Of a DNA stretch of 64,000 bases, positions 48,890-58,407 are shown piece after piece. Under the pieces are notes generated by a model. That model did no database searches and had not been told where the DNA came from. It worked only from the letters and a program-made list of their open reading frames with translations. This stretch comes from Frankia umida (GTDB lineage: Bacteria; Actinomycetota; Actinomycetes; Frankiales; Frankiaceae), in NCBI RefSeq assembly GCF_023242945.1, contig NZ_JALKFT010000003.1, forward strand, positions 62,001-126,000, given 5' to 3'. The stretch's first letter is position 1. Every line of letters starts with the position of its first letter. The translations under genes and the position numbers were made by a program.

Positions 48890-49195
48890 TCAGTCCCGCG
48901 GCGTGTCCTCCCGTGTCGGCTCGCGCCGCGTCCCGCCGAGGGCGAGGACCACGCGCAGCCAGGCGGTGGCCGCCCCGGCCAGCAGGACGACATCGATCGT
49001 CACGAGCAGTCCGCGCACATGGCGCGACGGCGACGGGTCGGCGACCGCGAGCCCCAGCATCACGAACGCGGCCAGCAGCGCGATCGCCCCGGCCAGGCAG
49101 GCCTGGCGACGCGCCGCGGACCAACCGACCATGTCCGGCTCCCCCGTCCGGACCGGCGTCGTCGCCTGGCCGACCGGATCTCCCGCGGCGTTCAC
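48890..49195 (-). CDS. Small two-helix membrane protein upstream of rpsF
   Basis: The 101-residue protein starts at the GTG at 49195, with GGGGAG nine bases upstream. It has two hydrophobic segments (ACLAGAIALLAAFVMLGLAV and GLLVTIDVVLLAGAATAWL) and a short charged tail. It is unrecognised. It lies between the rpsF operon and the PIG-V-like gene on the same strand, and a start further upstream is also open. Confidence 0.6.
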   Translation of the reverse strand: MNAAGDPVGQATTPVRTGEPDMVGWSAARRQACLAGAIALLAAFVMLGLAVADPSPSRHVRGLLVTIDVVLLAGAATAWLRVVLALGGTRREPTREDTPRD

Positions 49196-49309
49196 CGCTG
49201 TTGTCTCCCCTGCCCCACCGACACCTGCCCCACGGACACCTGCCCCACCGACGAACTGTCCCACGTCGGCGCCGGCCGGCCGCGCCGCGCCGCGCGCCGC
49301 GCGCGCCGA

Positions 49310-50575
49310 TCAGTCAACCCACTGACCCTGGGTGAACGCGATCACCAGAACGGCCATCACCGGCGCACAGATGCCCAGGTACACCGACGCCACCCAGCGT
49401 CGGCGGGCGGCGGCCCGGGCAAGCAGCAGATACAGCGGGAAGGCGACGAGGATGCCGCGAATCCCGGAGGCGTAGTAGTTCGTGCACGCCATGATGGCGG
49501 TCATCACGCCGACGAAGGTCGCCTCGCCCCATCGACGTCCGACCAGCAGGATGATCGTCACTGCCACGCCGACGACGACGGCCAGCAGCTCACCGCGCCA
49601 GAACCAGACGAACGCCGACGAGCCGTCGCCGTTCGTCGCGGACGACCAGGTGGCCGCCCATCCGGACCAGGGCCAGTCGGTCCAGCGGTGCCAGCCGGCC
49701 CGCATCGCGTCGGTGTAGGACGACCATCCACCGGTACGAGCCCGCAGGTAGATCAGGTAGCCGAGCACCGGAACCGGCGGCAGGGCGAGCGCCAGGGCCG
49801 GCCGGGCGAACACCGACCGCCCCTGCTCCCGGCGGCTGACGACGTACTGCACCACCAGCGCCACCCCGAACGCGATCCCACTGATCCGGGCGGATGCCGC
49901 GCCGGCGCCGAGCAGGCCGGCGAGCCACCAGCGTCCCCGCCGGGCGGCCAGCCACGAGGCGGTCGCGCAGGCCAGGAACAGACCCTCCGAGTAGGCGGCG
50001 AACAGGAACACCGCGTACGGAAAACAGATCAGGCTCAGCACGGCGAACCGCGCGTCCGGCTCGCCGACCTCGTCCGCGGCCAGGCGCCACAGGGCCGCGG
50101 CGGTGACCACCCCGGCCAGCAGCGATACCGCGAGTCCGGCGAAGATCCAGTCGCGCAGGACCAGATGGGCCAGCCGGATGGCGATCGGCAGACCGGGAAA
50201 GTCGACCTCGGTGCGGTCGGTGTACGCCGGGGACAGATAGCCGTGGCGGGCGACCTTGGTGAACAGGCCGACGTCCCAGCGGTCCCACAGGGTACGAAGT
50301 CCCGGGGCGTCGCGCGCCGGACCCGAGCTCAGCGCCCGCGCCGCGGCCAGCGACAGCAACGCGACGGCGAACCGGCTGCCCAACCACAACGGGAGGGTCG
50401 CCGTGACCGCCCGCGGCACCCGCCCCCAGCCCGACCGCACCGGCGACCAGCGCCTACCGTCCACCGCCGCGCGGTGCGCCGACGAACCGCGCGGCGGTGG
50501 ACCGTCCGGCGGTGGACCGTCCACCGCGGGGCCCTCCACCGCGGAACTAGCCACCAGCGGGTCCCTGGTCGCCAC
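49310..50575 (-). CDS. PIG-V-like membrane mannosyltransferase
   Basis: The 421-residue protein has a disordered Pro-rich N-terminus and then about ten hydrophobic segments. It shows the PIG-V-type motifs WDRWDVGLFTKVARHGY, FPGLPIAIRLAHLVLR and CFPYAVFLFAAYSEGLFLA with the conserved Tyr-Ser-Glu. Such polyprenyl-phosphate-mannose-dependent transferases build glycolipids or glycoproteins in actinobacteria. It overlaps the end of the GT87-like gene by 29 bases, so both are likely in the same operon, downstream of ponA. Confidence 0.85.
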   Translation of the reverse strand: MATRDPLVASSAVEGPAVDGPPPDGPPPRGSSAHRAAVDGRRWSPVRSGWGRVPRAVTATLPLWLGSRFAVALLSLAAARALSSGPARDAPGLRTLWDRWDVGLFTKVARHGYLSPAYTDRTEVDFPGLPIAIRLAHLVLRDWIFAGLAVSLLAGVVTAAALWRLAADEVGEPDARFAVLSLICFPYAVFLFAAYSEGLFLACATASWLAARRGRWWLAGLLGAGAASARISGIAFGVALVVQYVVSRREQGRSVFARPALALALPPVPVLGYLIYLRARTGGWSSYTDAMRAGWHRWTDWPWSGWAATWSSATNGDGSSAFVWFWRGELLAVVVGVAVTIILLVGRRWGEATFVGVMTAIMACTNYYASGIRGILVAFPLYLLLARAAARRRWVASVYLGICAPVMAVLVIAFTQGQWVD

Positions 50576-52637
50576 CGCCCAGGGTGCTGCCGTTCGCGGT
50601 GGTGTCGGGGGAGTCCGCGTCGGGTCGGTGCCGCGGCCGGAACAGAGCGCCGGGCTCGAGTGGGCGCAACGCCGGTCGGTCGGCGTCCCGGTCCGCCTCG
50701 TCCGGACCGTTCGTCGCTCTCACGGTGGTGACGGCGACCTCCGGGATCGCCGTGGCGGCGTCCGTGGTGTCGGTGATGTCGGTGATGGGCGTGGCGGACG
50801 TGGCGGATGTGGCGGCGGGGTGGGTCGGGCGACCACGCCACCCGCCGCGGACGTCGGGGGCGTGGTCGAGCACGCCGCCGGCCGGGTCGTCGAGCAGGTC
50901 GGGGTCGAGGCCGGCATCGGGACTGTCCGCGGCGCAACGTTGCGCGACCGTGCCCGCGGTGCCGGCGCGGACCACATCCATCCGTGGATGCAGGATCTCG
51001 CGCACGACGAACCCGGCCATCACGATCAGAACGAGATCACGCAGTGCCACGGCGCCCACGAACCAGCCGCGGTCCACGCCGTGGCGTCCCTGCGTGTCGT
51101 TGTAGATGAAGTGCATGAACCGGGTGAACATCACCCAGAACTCGCAGATCTGCCAGATCAGGAACAGGCGCCACCGCGGACGGGCCAGCGCCACCAGCGG
51201 CAGCAACCACAGGGTGTACTGCGGCGAGAACACCTTGTTGCTGAGCAGGAACGCGACGACGAGCAGGAACAGCACCTGGGGCAGCCGCGGACGGCGCGGC
51301 GCCAGCCACGTGAGCAACCCGATCGCGAGCACCGCCACGACCAGCGTCGCCGCGGTGACGATGTTGAGCGTGTGGACGGCCAGGCCGTGGTCCCGAATGC
51401 CCTGGAGGACGTACGGCACGGCGACGGCGATCGTCCCGAACGCGGCCACCGCCGAGGCGATGACCAGCCGCAGCGTGTCCGGCCGGTGGACGACCAGCGC
51501 GCTGGTCACCGCGATCAGCACCACCGCGGTGACCAGGCAGATGACCAGGTGCATCGGCCCGAACCAGGCCGGGTCGTGGCGGTCGGCGAGCCAGGTGGCG
51601 CCGAAGGCCACCGAATCCCAGTCGGCGCCTCGTTCGGAGTTGAGGTCGAAGAAACGGGCCAGGGCGTTGCGGGCCCCGTCCGGGCCGCCCCCCAGCAACC
51701 GCAGCCAGCTTCCGCCGTGCCAGAACGTGGCGAGGATGCCGCTGCTGGTCCGGTCGGCCTCCTTGTCGAAGTAGCCGGCGACCAGCCACAGCGGCACCAT
51801 CACCGCCACCACGGTGACCAGGGCCGACACGAACGCCTTCAGCCACTCCCGGACCTTGCCCGCCCGTAGGCACAGAAACAGCAGGCCGAGCAGGAACAGC
51901 GCCGGGTAGAGCTTGGTCAGGATGCCGAGCCCGAGCAGCACACCGGCCAGCCGGGGGGCCCGTCTGGACCAGGCGAGCAGACCACCCGCCGCGAACGCGA
52001 CGGCCAGAATGTCCCAGTTCGTCAGCAGGTGCAGGGCCAGCGCGGGTGCGATGGCGAACAGCGCCGCGTCCCAGACCCGCCGCGAACCGGCGGTCAGCGC
52101 CGTGCAGAACACCGCCACGCACGCCGCGACCAGGAACAGCAGCGCGGTGAGGTCGTAGAAGACCGCGGATCGCCGGTCCATCGTGTAGTGGTCGACGACC
52201 TGCTGGCCGTTGTCCATCCGATAGACCGGTTTCGGCCCGGAGGCGAGCCCCGCGGGCCATGCGATCAGTGCCATCGCCGCGCCGATCAGCGGCGGGTACT
52301 CCGTCGGATAGTCCAGATAGGGGAGCTTCCCGTCGACGAGGCCCTCCTGGCTGTACAGGGCGACCACGTCCGAGTAGCACAGCGCGCTGTACTGGTACTC
52401 GTGCGTCCAGTTGCGGGTGTCCCGGCAGCTGGCCTTCTGCGCGTAGCCCAGCAGGGACGCGAGGATGACCAGCGCCATCAGCACCCGCAGCGGCGTCAGC
52501 CAGGTACGCCGCCCGGGCAGGACCGCGTGTGCGCCGGGCGGCCCGCCGATCAGCTGGCTCGCGCCCCCGACGACCGGGTCCTCCCGAGCCGGGCTGACGC
52601 GGGCGGGTGACGCCTGTGTCGTGGCCATGCGCGCCAT
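50547..52637 (-). CDS. GT87-like polyprenol-phosphate mannosyltransferase
   Basis: This 696-residue integral membrane protein has the GT87/DUF2029 layout: an N-terminal helix, an extracytoplasmic loop with LDYPTEYPPLIGAAMALIAW, AIAPALALHLLTNWDILAVA, LGLGILTKLYPALFLLG and a C-terminal SNKVFSPQYTLWLLPLVAL. The last ~130 residues are a disordered Thr/Asp/Pro-rich tail. It probably transfers mannose (or arabinose) to cell-wall lipoglycans. ATG 52637 (alternative 52628) lies 20 bases after ponA, so the three genes form one envelope operon. Confidence 0.88.
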   Translation of the reverse strand: MARMATTQASPARVSPAREDPVVGGASQLIGGPPGAHAVLPGRRTWLTPLRVLMALVILASLLGYAQKASCRDTRNWTHEYQYSALCYSDVVALYSQEGLVDGKLPYLDYPTEYPPLIGAAMALIAWPAGLASGPKPVYRMDNGQQVVDHYTMDRRSAVFYDLTALLFLVAACVAVFCTALTAGSRRVWDAALFAIAPALALHLLTNWDILAVAFAAGGLLAWSRRAPRLAGVLLGLGILTKLYPALFLLGLLFLCLRAGKVREWLKAFVSALVTVVAVMVPLWLVAGYFDKEADRTSSGILATFWHGGSWLRLLGGGPDGARNALARFFDLNSERGADWDSVAFGATWLADRHDPAWFGPMHLVICLVTAVVLIAVTSALVVHRPDTLRLVIASAVAAFGTIAVAVPYVLQGIRDHGLAVHTLNIVTAATLVVAVLAIGLLTWLAPRRPRLPQVLFLLVVAFLLSNKVFSPQYTLWLLPLVALARPRWRLFLIWQICEFWVMFTRFMHFIYNDTQGRHGVDRGWFVGAVALRDLVLIVMAGFVVREILHPRMDVVRAGTAGTVAQRCAADSPDAGLDPDLLDDPAGGVLDHAPDVRGGWRGRPTHPAATSATSATPITDITDTTDAATAIPEVAVTTVRATNGPDEADRDADRPALRPLEPGALFRPRHRPDADSPDTTANGSTLGGGDQGPAGG

Positions 52638-52656
52638 TCTCACCCCCGCGGCCCGG

Positions 52657-55600
52657 TCACCCGCCAGCGAAGGGGTCAACGATGATGCCGGTCTGGCGTG
52701 GACGGGTTCCGCCGCGGGTGCCCCCCTGCTGCTGACCACCGCCCGTGGTGCCGGTACCGCCGCCAGCGCCGTCCCCGCCACCGAACAGGCCACCCAGTAT
52801 GCCCGTGGTGCCCTGGCTGGCATCCGGCGCCGCGGTGATGGTCGGCGACGGGCTCGGCGGCGCGTTGTCCTGCACCATGCCCCCGAACGCCGGGGGATCG
52901 AAGGTGGATTTCGGTACACCCCTGAGTGCCGCGTCCATGAACGCCTTCCAGACCCGCGCCGGCAGCGTTCCGCCGTACACCCCGTCGGGTGCGCCGGGAA
53001 TGCCGCGCAGCTGGTCGGACACCAGCCCCTCGCCACGGAACATGTCCACGCAGGAGGCGATCTCCTTGGTGTAGCCGCAGAACCAGGCCGACCGGAAGTC
53101 CGTCGAGGTGCCGGTCTTGCCGGCGGCCTCACGACCGCCCTCGAGCGCGGCCCGGTGGCCGGTGCCGGACGGGTCGGTGATGACGCTCTGCAGCGCGTAG
53201 GTAGCGTCCCGGGCGACCGCGGCGGGAATGACCTGCTTGGGATTCTGCACGGCCCCGCTGTAGATCACCTGGCCGTTGCCGTCGACGACCTTGTCCACGA
53301 TGTGCGGGGTGGCCCGCACGCCGTTGCTGGCCAGCACCGAATAGACCGACGTCATGTCGATGGGGTAGACGCTGTCCTGCCCCAGGGTGATACCGGCCTC
53401 GGATTTCAGCGCCGTCCTGTCGCGGATACCGAGGGTGCGCGCGGTGGCGATGACGTTGTTGACGCCGATCGTCTGACCCAACGGGACGTACACCGTGTTG
53501 ATCGAGGCCGCGGTCGCCTCGATCAGGTTCTTGTAACCCAGGTCGCCGCCCTCGCTCTCGTCGTTCTCCACCACATAGCCGGGGAGATACGCCTTCGCCG
53601 GGGCCGCATAGGTCGACTTCAGGTTGATGTTCTTCTGCAGCGCCGCGATCAGCGTGATCGTCTTGAAGGTCGAGGCGGACTGCACCTGCGCCCCCGAGAC
53701 GTTGTCCTCGTACGCCTCACGACCCTGGGCGTCCTTGCCGTAGAGCGAACCGCCGTACCAGGCGAGGATGCGCCCGGTGCCGGGTTCGACGGCGGACAGA
53801 CCGGTCCGCAGATCCGGTACCGCCGCGTACGCCGAGCTCAGCACCTGGTTGACGGCCTGGAAGGAGGCGATCTGACGACTCTGGTCAATCGTGGTGGTGA
53901 TCCGCAGACCATCCTGCTTGATCTGTTGCTCCGTGATCCCCGCGGCCGTCAGTTCCCGGACGACCTCGTCGCGGATGTAGGCGACCTGCGCAGAGGTGTC
54001 CGCGGTGTTCTGGATGGGCTTGGGGATGACGGGCGGCGGCTGGGCGCTGGTGATCGACGCCGGCGCCCAGCCCTCCGCGGCCATGGTCGCGACCACCTCG
54101 TGCCACCGGGTGGCGGCCGGGCCGGGATTCTTCACCGGATCCAGGTAGTTCGGCGACCGGATCAGGCCGGCCAGCACCGCCCCCTGCTCGGGTGTGAGCT
54201 GCGCGGCCGTGGTGTTGAAGTAGGCCTTGGCCGCGGCCTCGATCCCGTAGGCGTTCCGGCCGAAGAAGATCGTGTTCAGGTAGAACTCGAGAATCTTGTC
54301 CTTGGAGTACTTGCGGTCCAGTTTCACCGCGAGCACGATCTCCCGCATCTTGCGGGTGAACGTGCGCTCCTGAGTGAGATACGCGTTCTTCGCGTACTGC
54401 TGGGTGATCGTCGATCCACCCTGCAGATCACCGCCGGTGAGGTTGACGTACAACGCCCGGGCGATGCCCTTCGGTGAGATACCCGGCTCGCTGTAGAAAC
54501 GCTTGTCCTCGGCTGCCAGCGCCGCGTGCTGCATCGCCTTCGAGACCTGGGACAACGGCACGTCGGTACGGTTCACCGTGCCGAGCCGCGCCATCTCGTC
54601 CCCGGTGCTCTGCTGGGCCGACGTCGGACTGTAGTAGATGATCGAGGTCTGGGCGGTCTTGACCTCGTCCGGCAGCGGCACCCGGGTGGCCGCGTAGATC
54701 ACCGCGATGCCGGCGACGAACAGCAGGATCGAGGAGAACACCCCGGCCAGCACCAACCGGCGCAGCCACCGCGGTCGGCGCCGCCACCACATCGGGCCAC
54801 GGCTGCCCTGGCCCGGCCGGGACGAGCGGCCACCACCGCGGCGCCTGCTCGGCACGGGGCCGTCGGGCCCACCGGGGCCACCCGCCTGGGCACGGGCCAT
54901 CCGCGAGGTCGACGGCGCCGCGGATCCGGGCCGTCCCTCTCGTGCGGCGCCGGGACGACGCGAGCCGCCCCGACCCGCCACCGGACGTCCCGCCGCCCCG
55001 GTCCCTCGCTCACTCACCGCACCGGCCGCACCGGCCTCACCGACCCGCATGGCCATTCGCTCGGTCAGCTGCGTGGGACGGTCCCGCTGCCCCCGCCCCG
55101 CCACCCGGCGGGTGGCGGCGGCCGGTGCCGATCGCTGCTCGTCAACCGGTGGCCGCCCGGACCGCACGGCCGCGGTGCGCTCCGCCGCGGTGCCCTCGGG
55201 ACCGCGCCGGTCCACCTTGCGGTAGACGGTCGCGTCGGCTGTCCGTTCGTGCACGTCGACGCGACGCAGCGCCGCCTGGTCGATGGTGTCGTACATCGCG
55301 TCCGCGGCGACGCTGGGCGTGCTCAGCCCCGGCTTCGAGCCCGGACGGGCACCGCGGCCGCTGTCGCGCGGGATGAGGTCCGTACCGGTTCCCCGATCAA
55401 GACTGGCCTGCCGCCGGTCGGCGATCCCGCGACGCCCGTCGCCAGGTGTGCCACGGCCACTCACTCCAGGACGCGAAGCCTCCCGACCAGCCACCGCACC
55501 GTCGGGCGCTCCGGCATCGTGCACGGCACGGTCCGGCACTCCGTGGTCCGGCACCGCACGATTCGGCACCGCACGATTCGGCACCGCACGATTCGGCACC

Positions 55601-56400
55601 GCACGGTCCGGTGCTCCGGGCGACAAGGCCCCCCGACCGCCCGCGACCGCACCCGGCTCGTCCCGGCCGGAGCCGTCCAGACGCCGCGCTTCGGGACGTG
55701 GCCCGCCTGGCAGGTCCGACGCGGACGCGGTGACGGCCCGGGTCGCCCCCGGATCCGGGCGACCTGGGGCGGCCCCGTGCCCGGTGCCCGGCGCCCTCGC
55801 GTCACGGCCGGCGCCGCCACGTCCGACGCCCTCGGGGCGGACCCCGGCGGCATCATCCGGTGCCGTGTGCCCCGGGACCCAGCCTCCCCGCGAGCCAGGC
55901 GGCAGGGATCTCTCCCGCGCCGCCGACCCGGACGACACCGGACCCGGTGGTGACGACGACCCGGGCAACGGCGACCCGGGCAACGGCGACCGCCCAGGCG
56001 ATGGCAGTGGTGGCAGTGGTGGCAGTGGCGACCGCGACAGTCGTGGCTCGGAGGTGGACGGCACCGGGCCGCCGGTCGATGACACCGGCCGCACCGAAGC
56101 GGGTGGCCCGGACGCGCCGCGGGCATCCCCGCCAGCAGCGGCTCGGACGGTCGGGGGGACCAGCGCGGTGCGCTCCGCTGGCGGCGCGACCGGACGGCTC
56201 GCCCGGGCGGGTCGCTCCCCACGGGCCGGCCGGGCGCCATCGCGATACTGCGCGGGATAGGACTGCCCCGGCGCAGGCGAACGGTCCGACGCAGGCGCGC
56301 CGTCCGGCGGAAGCGGGCGGCGGGGCGGGGGCGCTCCGTCGCCGGGCAGGGGTCGGTCCGCATCGGGCCGATAGGCACTCGGGTCGTGGGGAGAGCTCAC
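52657..56400 (-). CDS. ponA: Class A penicillin-binding protein (PonA-type)
   Basis: The bifunctional enzyme polymerises and cross-links peptidoglycan. A disordered Pro/Arg-rich cytoplasmic N-terminus of ~540 residues precedes the single TM (VLAGVFSSILLFVAGIAVIY). Next is the GT51 domain (LAAEDKRFYSEPGISPKGIA, GGSTITQQYAKN) and the transpeptidase domain with SASTFK (SxxK), SIN, and KTGTS boxes. Near 1,250 residues it is longer than usual because of that N-terminus, which includes four NRAVP-type repeats. GTG 56400 has GGAG upstream; ATG 56412 is an alternative. It heads the GT87/PIG-V genes. Confidence 0.93.
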   Translation of the reverse strand: MSSPHDPSAYRPDADRPLPGDGAPPPRRPLPPDGAPASDRSPAPGQSYPAQYRDGARPARGERPARASRPVAPPAERTALVPPTVRAAAGGDARGASGPPASVRPVSSTGGPVPSTSEPRLSRSPLPPLPPLPSPGRSPLPGSPLPGSSSPPGPVSSGSAARERSLPPGSRGGWVPGHTAPDDAAGVRPEGVGRGGAGRDARAPGTGHGAAPGRPDPGATRAVTASASDLPGGPRPEARRLDGSGRDEPGAVAGGRGALSPGAPDRAVPNRAVPNRAVPNRAVPDHGVPDRAVHDAGAPDGAVAGREASRPGVSGRGTPGDGRRGIADRRQASLDRGTGTDLIPRDSGRGARPGSKPGLSTPSVAADAMYDTIDQAALRRVDVHERTADATVYRKVDRRGPEGTAAERTAAVRSGRPPVDEQRSAPAAATRRVAGRGQRDRPTQLTERMAMRVGEAGAAGAVSERGTGAAGRPVAGRGGSRRPGAAREGRPGSAAPSTSRMARAQAGGPGGPDGPVPSRRRGGGRSSRPGQGSRGPMWWRRRPRWLRRLVLAGVFSSILLFVAGIAVIYAATRVPLPDEVKTAQTSIIYYSPTSAQQSTGDEMARLGTVNRTDVPLSQVSKAMQHAALAAEDKRFYSEPGISPKGIARALYVNLTGGDLQGGSTITQQYAKNAYLTQERTFTRKMREIVLAVKLDRKYSKDKILEFYLNTIFFGRNAYGIEAAAKAYFNTTAAQLTPEQGAVLAGLIRSPNYLDPVKNPGPAATRWHEVVATMAAEGWAPASITSAQPPPVIPKPIQNTADTSAQVAYIRDEVVRELTAAGITEQQIKQDGLRITTTIDQSRQIASFQAVNQVLSSAYAAVPDLRTGLSAVEPGTGRILAWYGGSLYGKDAQGREAYEDNVSGAQVQSASTFKTITLIAALQKNINLKSTYAAPAKAYLPGYVVENDESEGGDLGYKNLIEATAASINTVYVPLGQTIGVNNVIATARTLGIRDRTALKSEAGITLGQDSVYPIDMTSVYSVLASNGVRATPHIVDKVVDGNGQVIYSGAVQNPKQVIPAAVARDATYALQSVITDPSGTGHRAALEGGREAAGKTGTSTDFRSAWFCGYTKEIASCVDMFRGEGLVSDQLRGIPGAPDGVYGGTLPARVWKAFMDAALRGVPKSTFDPPAFGGMVQDNAPPSPSPTITAAPDASQGTTGILGGLFGGGDGAGGGTGTTGGGQQQGGTRGGTRPRQTGIIVDPFAGG
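55551..55610 (-). repeat. In-frame 15-base tandem repeat in ponA
   Basis: Three identical units GCACCGCACGATTCG and one diverged copy encode NRAVP-type pentapeptides in the disordered cytoplasmic region. Degenerate copies extend on both sides. The unit length of 15 preserves the frame, as in egtB. Confidence 0.9.
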
Positions 56401-56412
56401 CGACCGCTCCAT

Positions 56413-56713
56413 CCATTGCTACGGGCCTGCTCGGCTACCGGACCCCCCCGCGGGCGTTCACCAAGCGGACCACGGCACTGGACCACACGCGGATCGCGCG
56501 GACCCTGGACACGCCGTGACGCCCACATGGCAGACCAGGATCTCACGTCAGATTCCACCCTCTCGCGCCGGGCGGCCGAGCGGCCTGACCCGATCAGGCA
56601 CCCGCGGTCCCCCGTCTGGAGTGCAGACGCCCGAGGCGACCGCCGGGTTGCGGGCGGACAGGCGCGGTACGCCAGGGTGAACCGGCTGGTGGGAAGGAGG
56701 AGAGGGTCGTGGC
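56413..56713. other. Intergenic region between DUF5318 gene and ponA
   Basis: No gene is supported in these 301 bases. A promoter for ponA is expected here, but no clear hexamers are visible. Confidence 0.35.
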
Positions 56714-57121
56714 TCAGGGGTCGGCGGCCTGGCGGCGCGAGGCCCGCCTGGCCTTCGGTTCGCCGGTGCCGATCGCGTAGGACAGGGTCAGATGGTTCCA
56801 CCCACATGGGCGGCACACCTCGACCACATACACCTGTAGCTCGCTGTAGCGGGCCGCGAGCGCGGGCAGCTCCCGGGTGGCCCGGGCCCGACCGGAACTG
56901 TCGCCGAGCTCGTCACCGTAGGTGTAGGTGACGTGGATCAGCTTCTCGCCGCAGCGGCAGACCGGGCACGGCTTCTTCGTCGGTTCACCGTGGAACTTCG
57001 CCGCACGCAGCAGGTAGGGCTGCGCATCGCACACGTCGAGCGAGGAGAGTCTGCCCGCTCGAAGGTCCGCGAGCGTCGCCCGGCGGGCGAGCGCGTAGTC
57101 GATGACCGACCGCGACCGCAT
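56714..57121 (-). CDS. DUF5318-family protein
   Basis: The 135-residue protein has a helical N-terminus (VIDYALARRATLADLRAGRL) followed by a zinc-ribbon-like domain with CPVCRCGEKLIHVTYTYGD and EVCRPCGWNHLTLSYAI. This CxxC...CxxC pattern and its place beside ponA match the DUF5318 family of actinobacteria. Function is unknown. Confidence 0.85.
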   Translation of the reverse strand: MRSRSVIDYALARRATLADLRAGRLSSLDVCDAQPYLLRAAKFHGEPTKKPCPVCRCGEKLIHVTYTYGDELGDSSGRARATRELPALAARYSELQVYVVEVCRPCGWNHLTLSYAIGTGEPKARRASRRQAADP

Positions 57122-57562
57122 GTTCCAACGGTACGCCGCGGACGTCCGGCTGGCAGACGCTCCAGACAGATCGGCATCGAACGAAACGGCTCCGCGAGGG
57201 CTTCGAGGGATGCCCCGCCGGAGGGACGTCGGAGGCGGCCGCCGTCCCTCCGATCGCCGTGTCCGGCGGCCGGGTGAACGGGTGGCCGACCTGAGGCGAA
57301 GCGGCCACTGTGACCCGAATTACGCCCCTCGCGGTCATCTCCGCGTCGCCGGTTGGTCATTTCTGGTTGCGGTAGTCGTCCGTAGACGTCTATCCTCGAT
57401 GTATCGCTTCGATATGTCGGGCGACACTCGCACGGCCACGATAAAGATCGCGAACGTCTAGCAGGGCCATCAGCACAAGGATCAGCACGAGCAAGAAGGA
57501 CCAGCACGAGCACGACCGCCTGAACCAGGGCGCGACCGCAGACACGATCAGGGAGGTGGGCC
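57122..57562. promoter_or_regulatory. padR promoter region with inverted repeat
   Basis: This divergent 441-base region becomes AT-rich near 57390-57420. TATCG-CTT-CGATA (57402-57414) is a perfect 5-3-5 inverted repeat inside GATGTATCGCTTCGATATGT, resembling PadR operators with ATAT halves. GGGAGGTGGG precedes the GTG start of the PadR gene. Autorepression is inferred. Confidence 0.5.
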
Positions 57563-58288
57563 GTGCTGGAGTTGGCGGTGCTGGCCCTCCTGTCCGAAAG
57601 CTCGATGCACGGCTACGAGCTGCGCAAGCGGCTCGCCGCGCTGCTGGGCGCGTTCCACCGGTTCAGCTACGGGTCGCTCTATCCGTGTCTGCGCCGCCTG
57701 GCCGAGTCCGGGTACGTGACCGCCGACGATGTCGGGGCGTCCACCCGGCTGGGCGGGCGCAGCCGGGTCGTCTACACACTTACCGGCGAGGGCAAGGAGA
57801 AGCTCGCCGAACTGCTCGGTGAGGGTGGGCCGTCCTCCTGGGAGGACGAGATGTTCGGCGTGCGGTTCGCCTTCTTCGCGAAGACGGACGCCGCCGTGCG
57901 CCTGCGCATCCTGGAAGGTCGCCGAGGGCGTCTCGAGGAGCGCCGGGAGAAGGTCCGCTCGGCGTTGACCCGCACCGTCGAACGGTTCGACAGCTACACC
58001 CTCGAGTTGCAGCGCCACGGCCTCGAGTCGGTGGAACGCGAGGTCCGGTGGCTCAACGAGCTGATCGAGACGGAGCGGGCCGCCACCCCGGCCGCGGCCA
58101 CGGTGAGCCCACAGTTGTCCACAGGATCCACAGGGTTGTCCACAGGCTCATCCACAGTGGCAACTCCCCCGGTCACGGAGGGTCCAGCCGCTGGCCAGCA
58201 ACCAGCTTCCCCCACCCGGGATGACGGCGCACCGCTGACCAGCCCCGTCCCCAGCCCCCCGGACAACGAGGTCCCGGCCGGGTCGTGA
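57563..58288 (+). CDS. PadR-family transcriptional regulator
   Basis: The 241-residue protein has the PadR winged helix: LELAVLALLSESSMHGYELR, then FHRFSYGSLYPCLRRLAESG and RSRVVYTLTGEGKEKLAEL. A long helical C-terminal dimerisation region follows (about residues 100-175). The last ~65 residues are Ser/Thr/Pro-rich and disordered. It starts at GTG 57563 with a strong ribosome site. It is encoded just upstream of ino1, as in Mycobacterium and Streptomyces, and may regulate ino1. Confidence 0.9.
   Translation: MLELAVLALLSESSMHGYELRKRLAALLGAFHRFSYGSLYPCLRRLAESGYVTADDVGASTRLGGRSRVVYTLTGEGKEKLAELLGEGGPSSWEDEMFGVRFAFFAKTDAAVRLRILEGRRGRLEERREKVRSALTRTVERFDSYTLELQRHGLESVEREVRWLNELIETERAATPAAATVSPQLSTGSTGLSTGSSTVATPPVTEGPAAGQQPASPTRDDGAPLTSPVPSPPDNEVPAGS
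58115..58156 (+). other. DnaA boxes inside the padR 3' region
   Basis: Two perfect TTGTCCACA boxes (58115-58123 and 58136-58144) and one TCATCCACA variant (58148-58156) lie within 42 bases, in the part of padR that encodes the disordered Leu-Ser-Thr-Gly-rich tail. The coding sequence is free to vary there, so the boxes may be selected. Confidence 0.45.
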
Positions 58289-58407
58289 GCAGCACCCCCG
58301 CGGGGCGTCCTGTCGACTCGGTCCACTGGCCGGACGGCGCCGCGGTGACTCGGCATGCCCAGATGATTCCCAGATCCGTATACATCGCAGCCAAGGAGTA
58401 GACCGTC

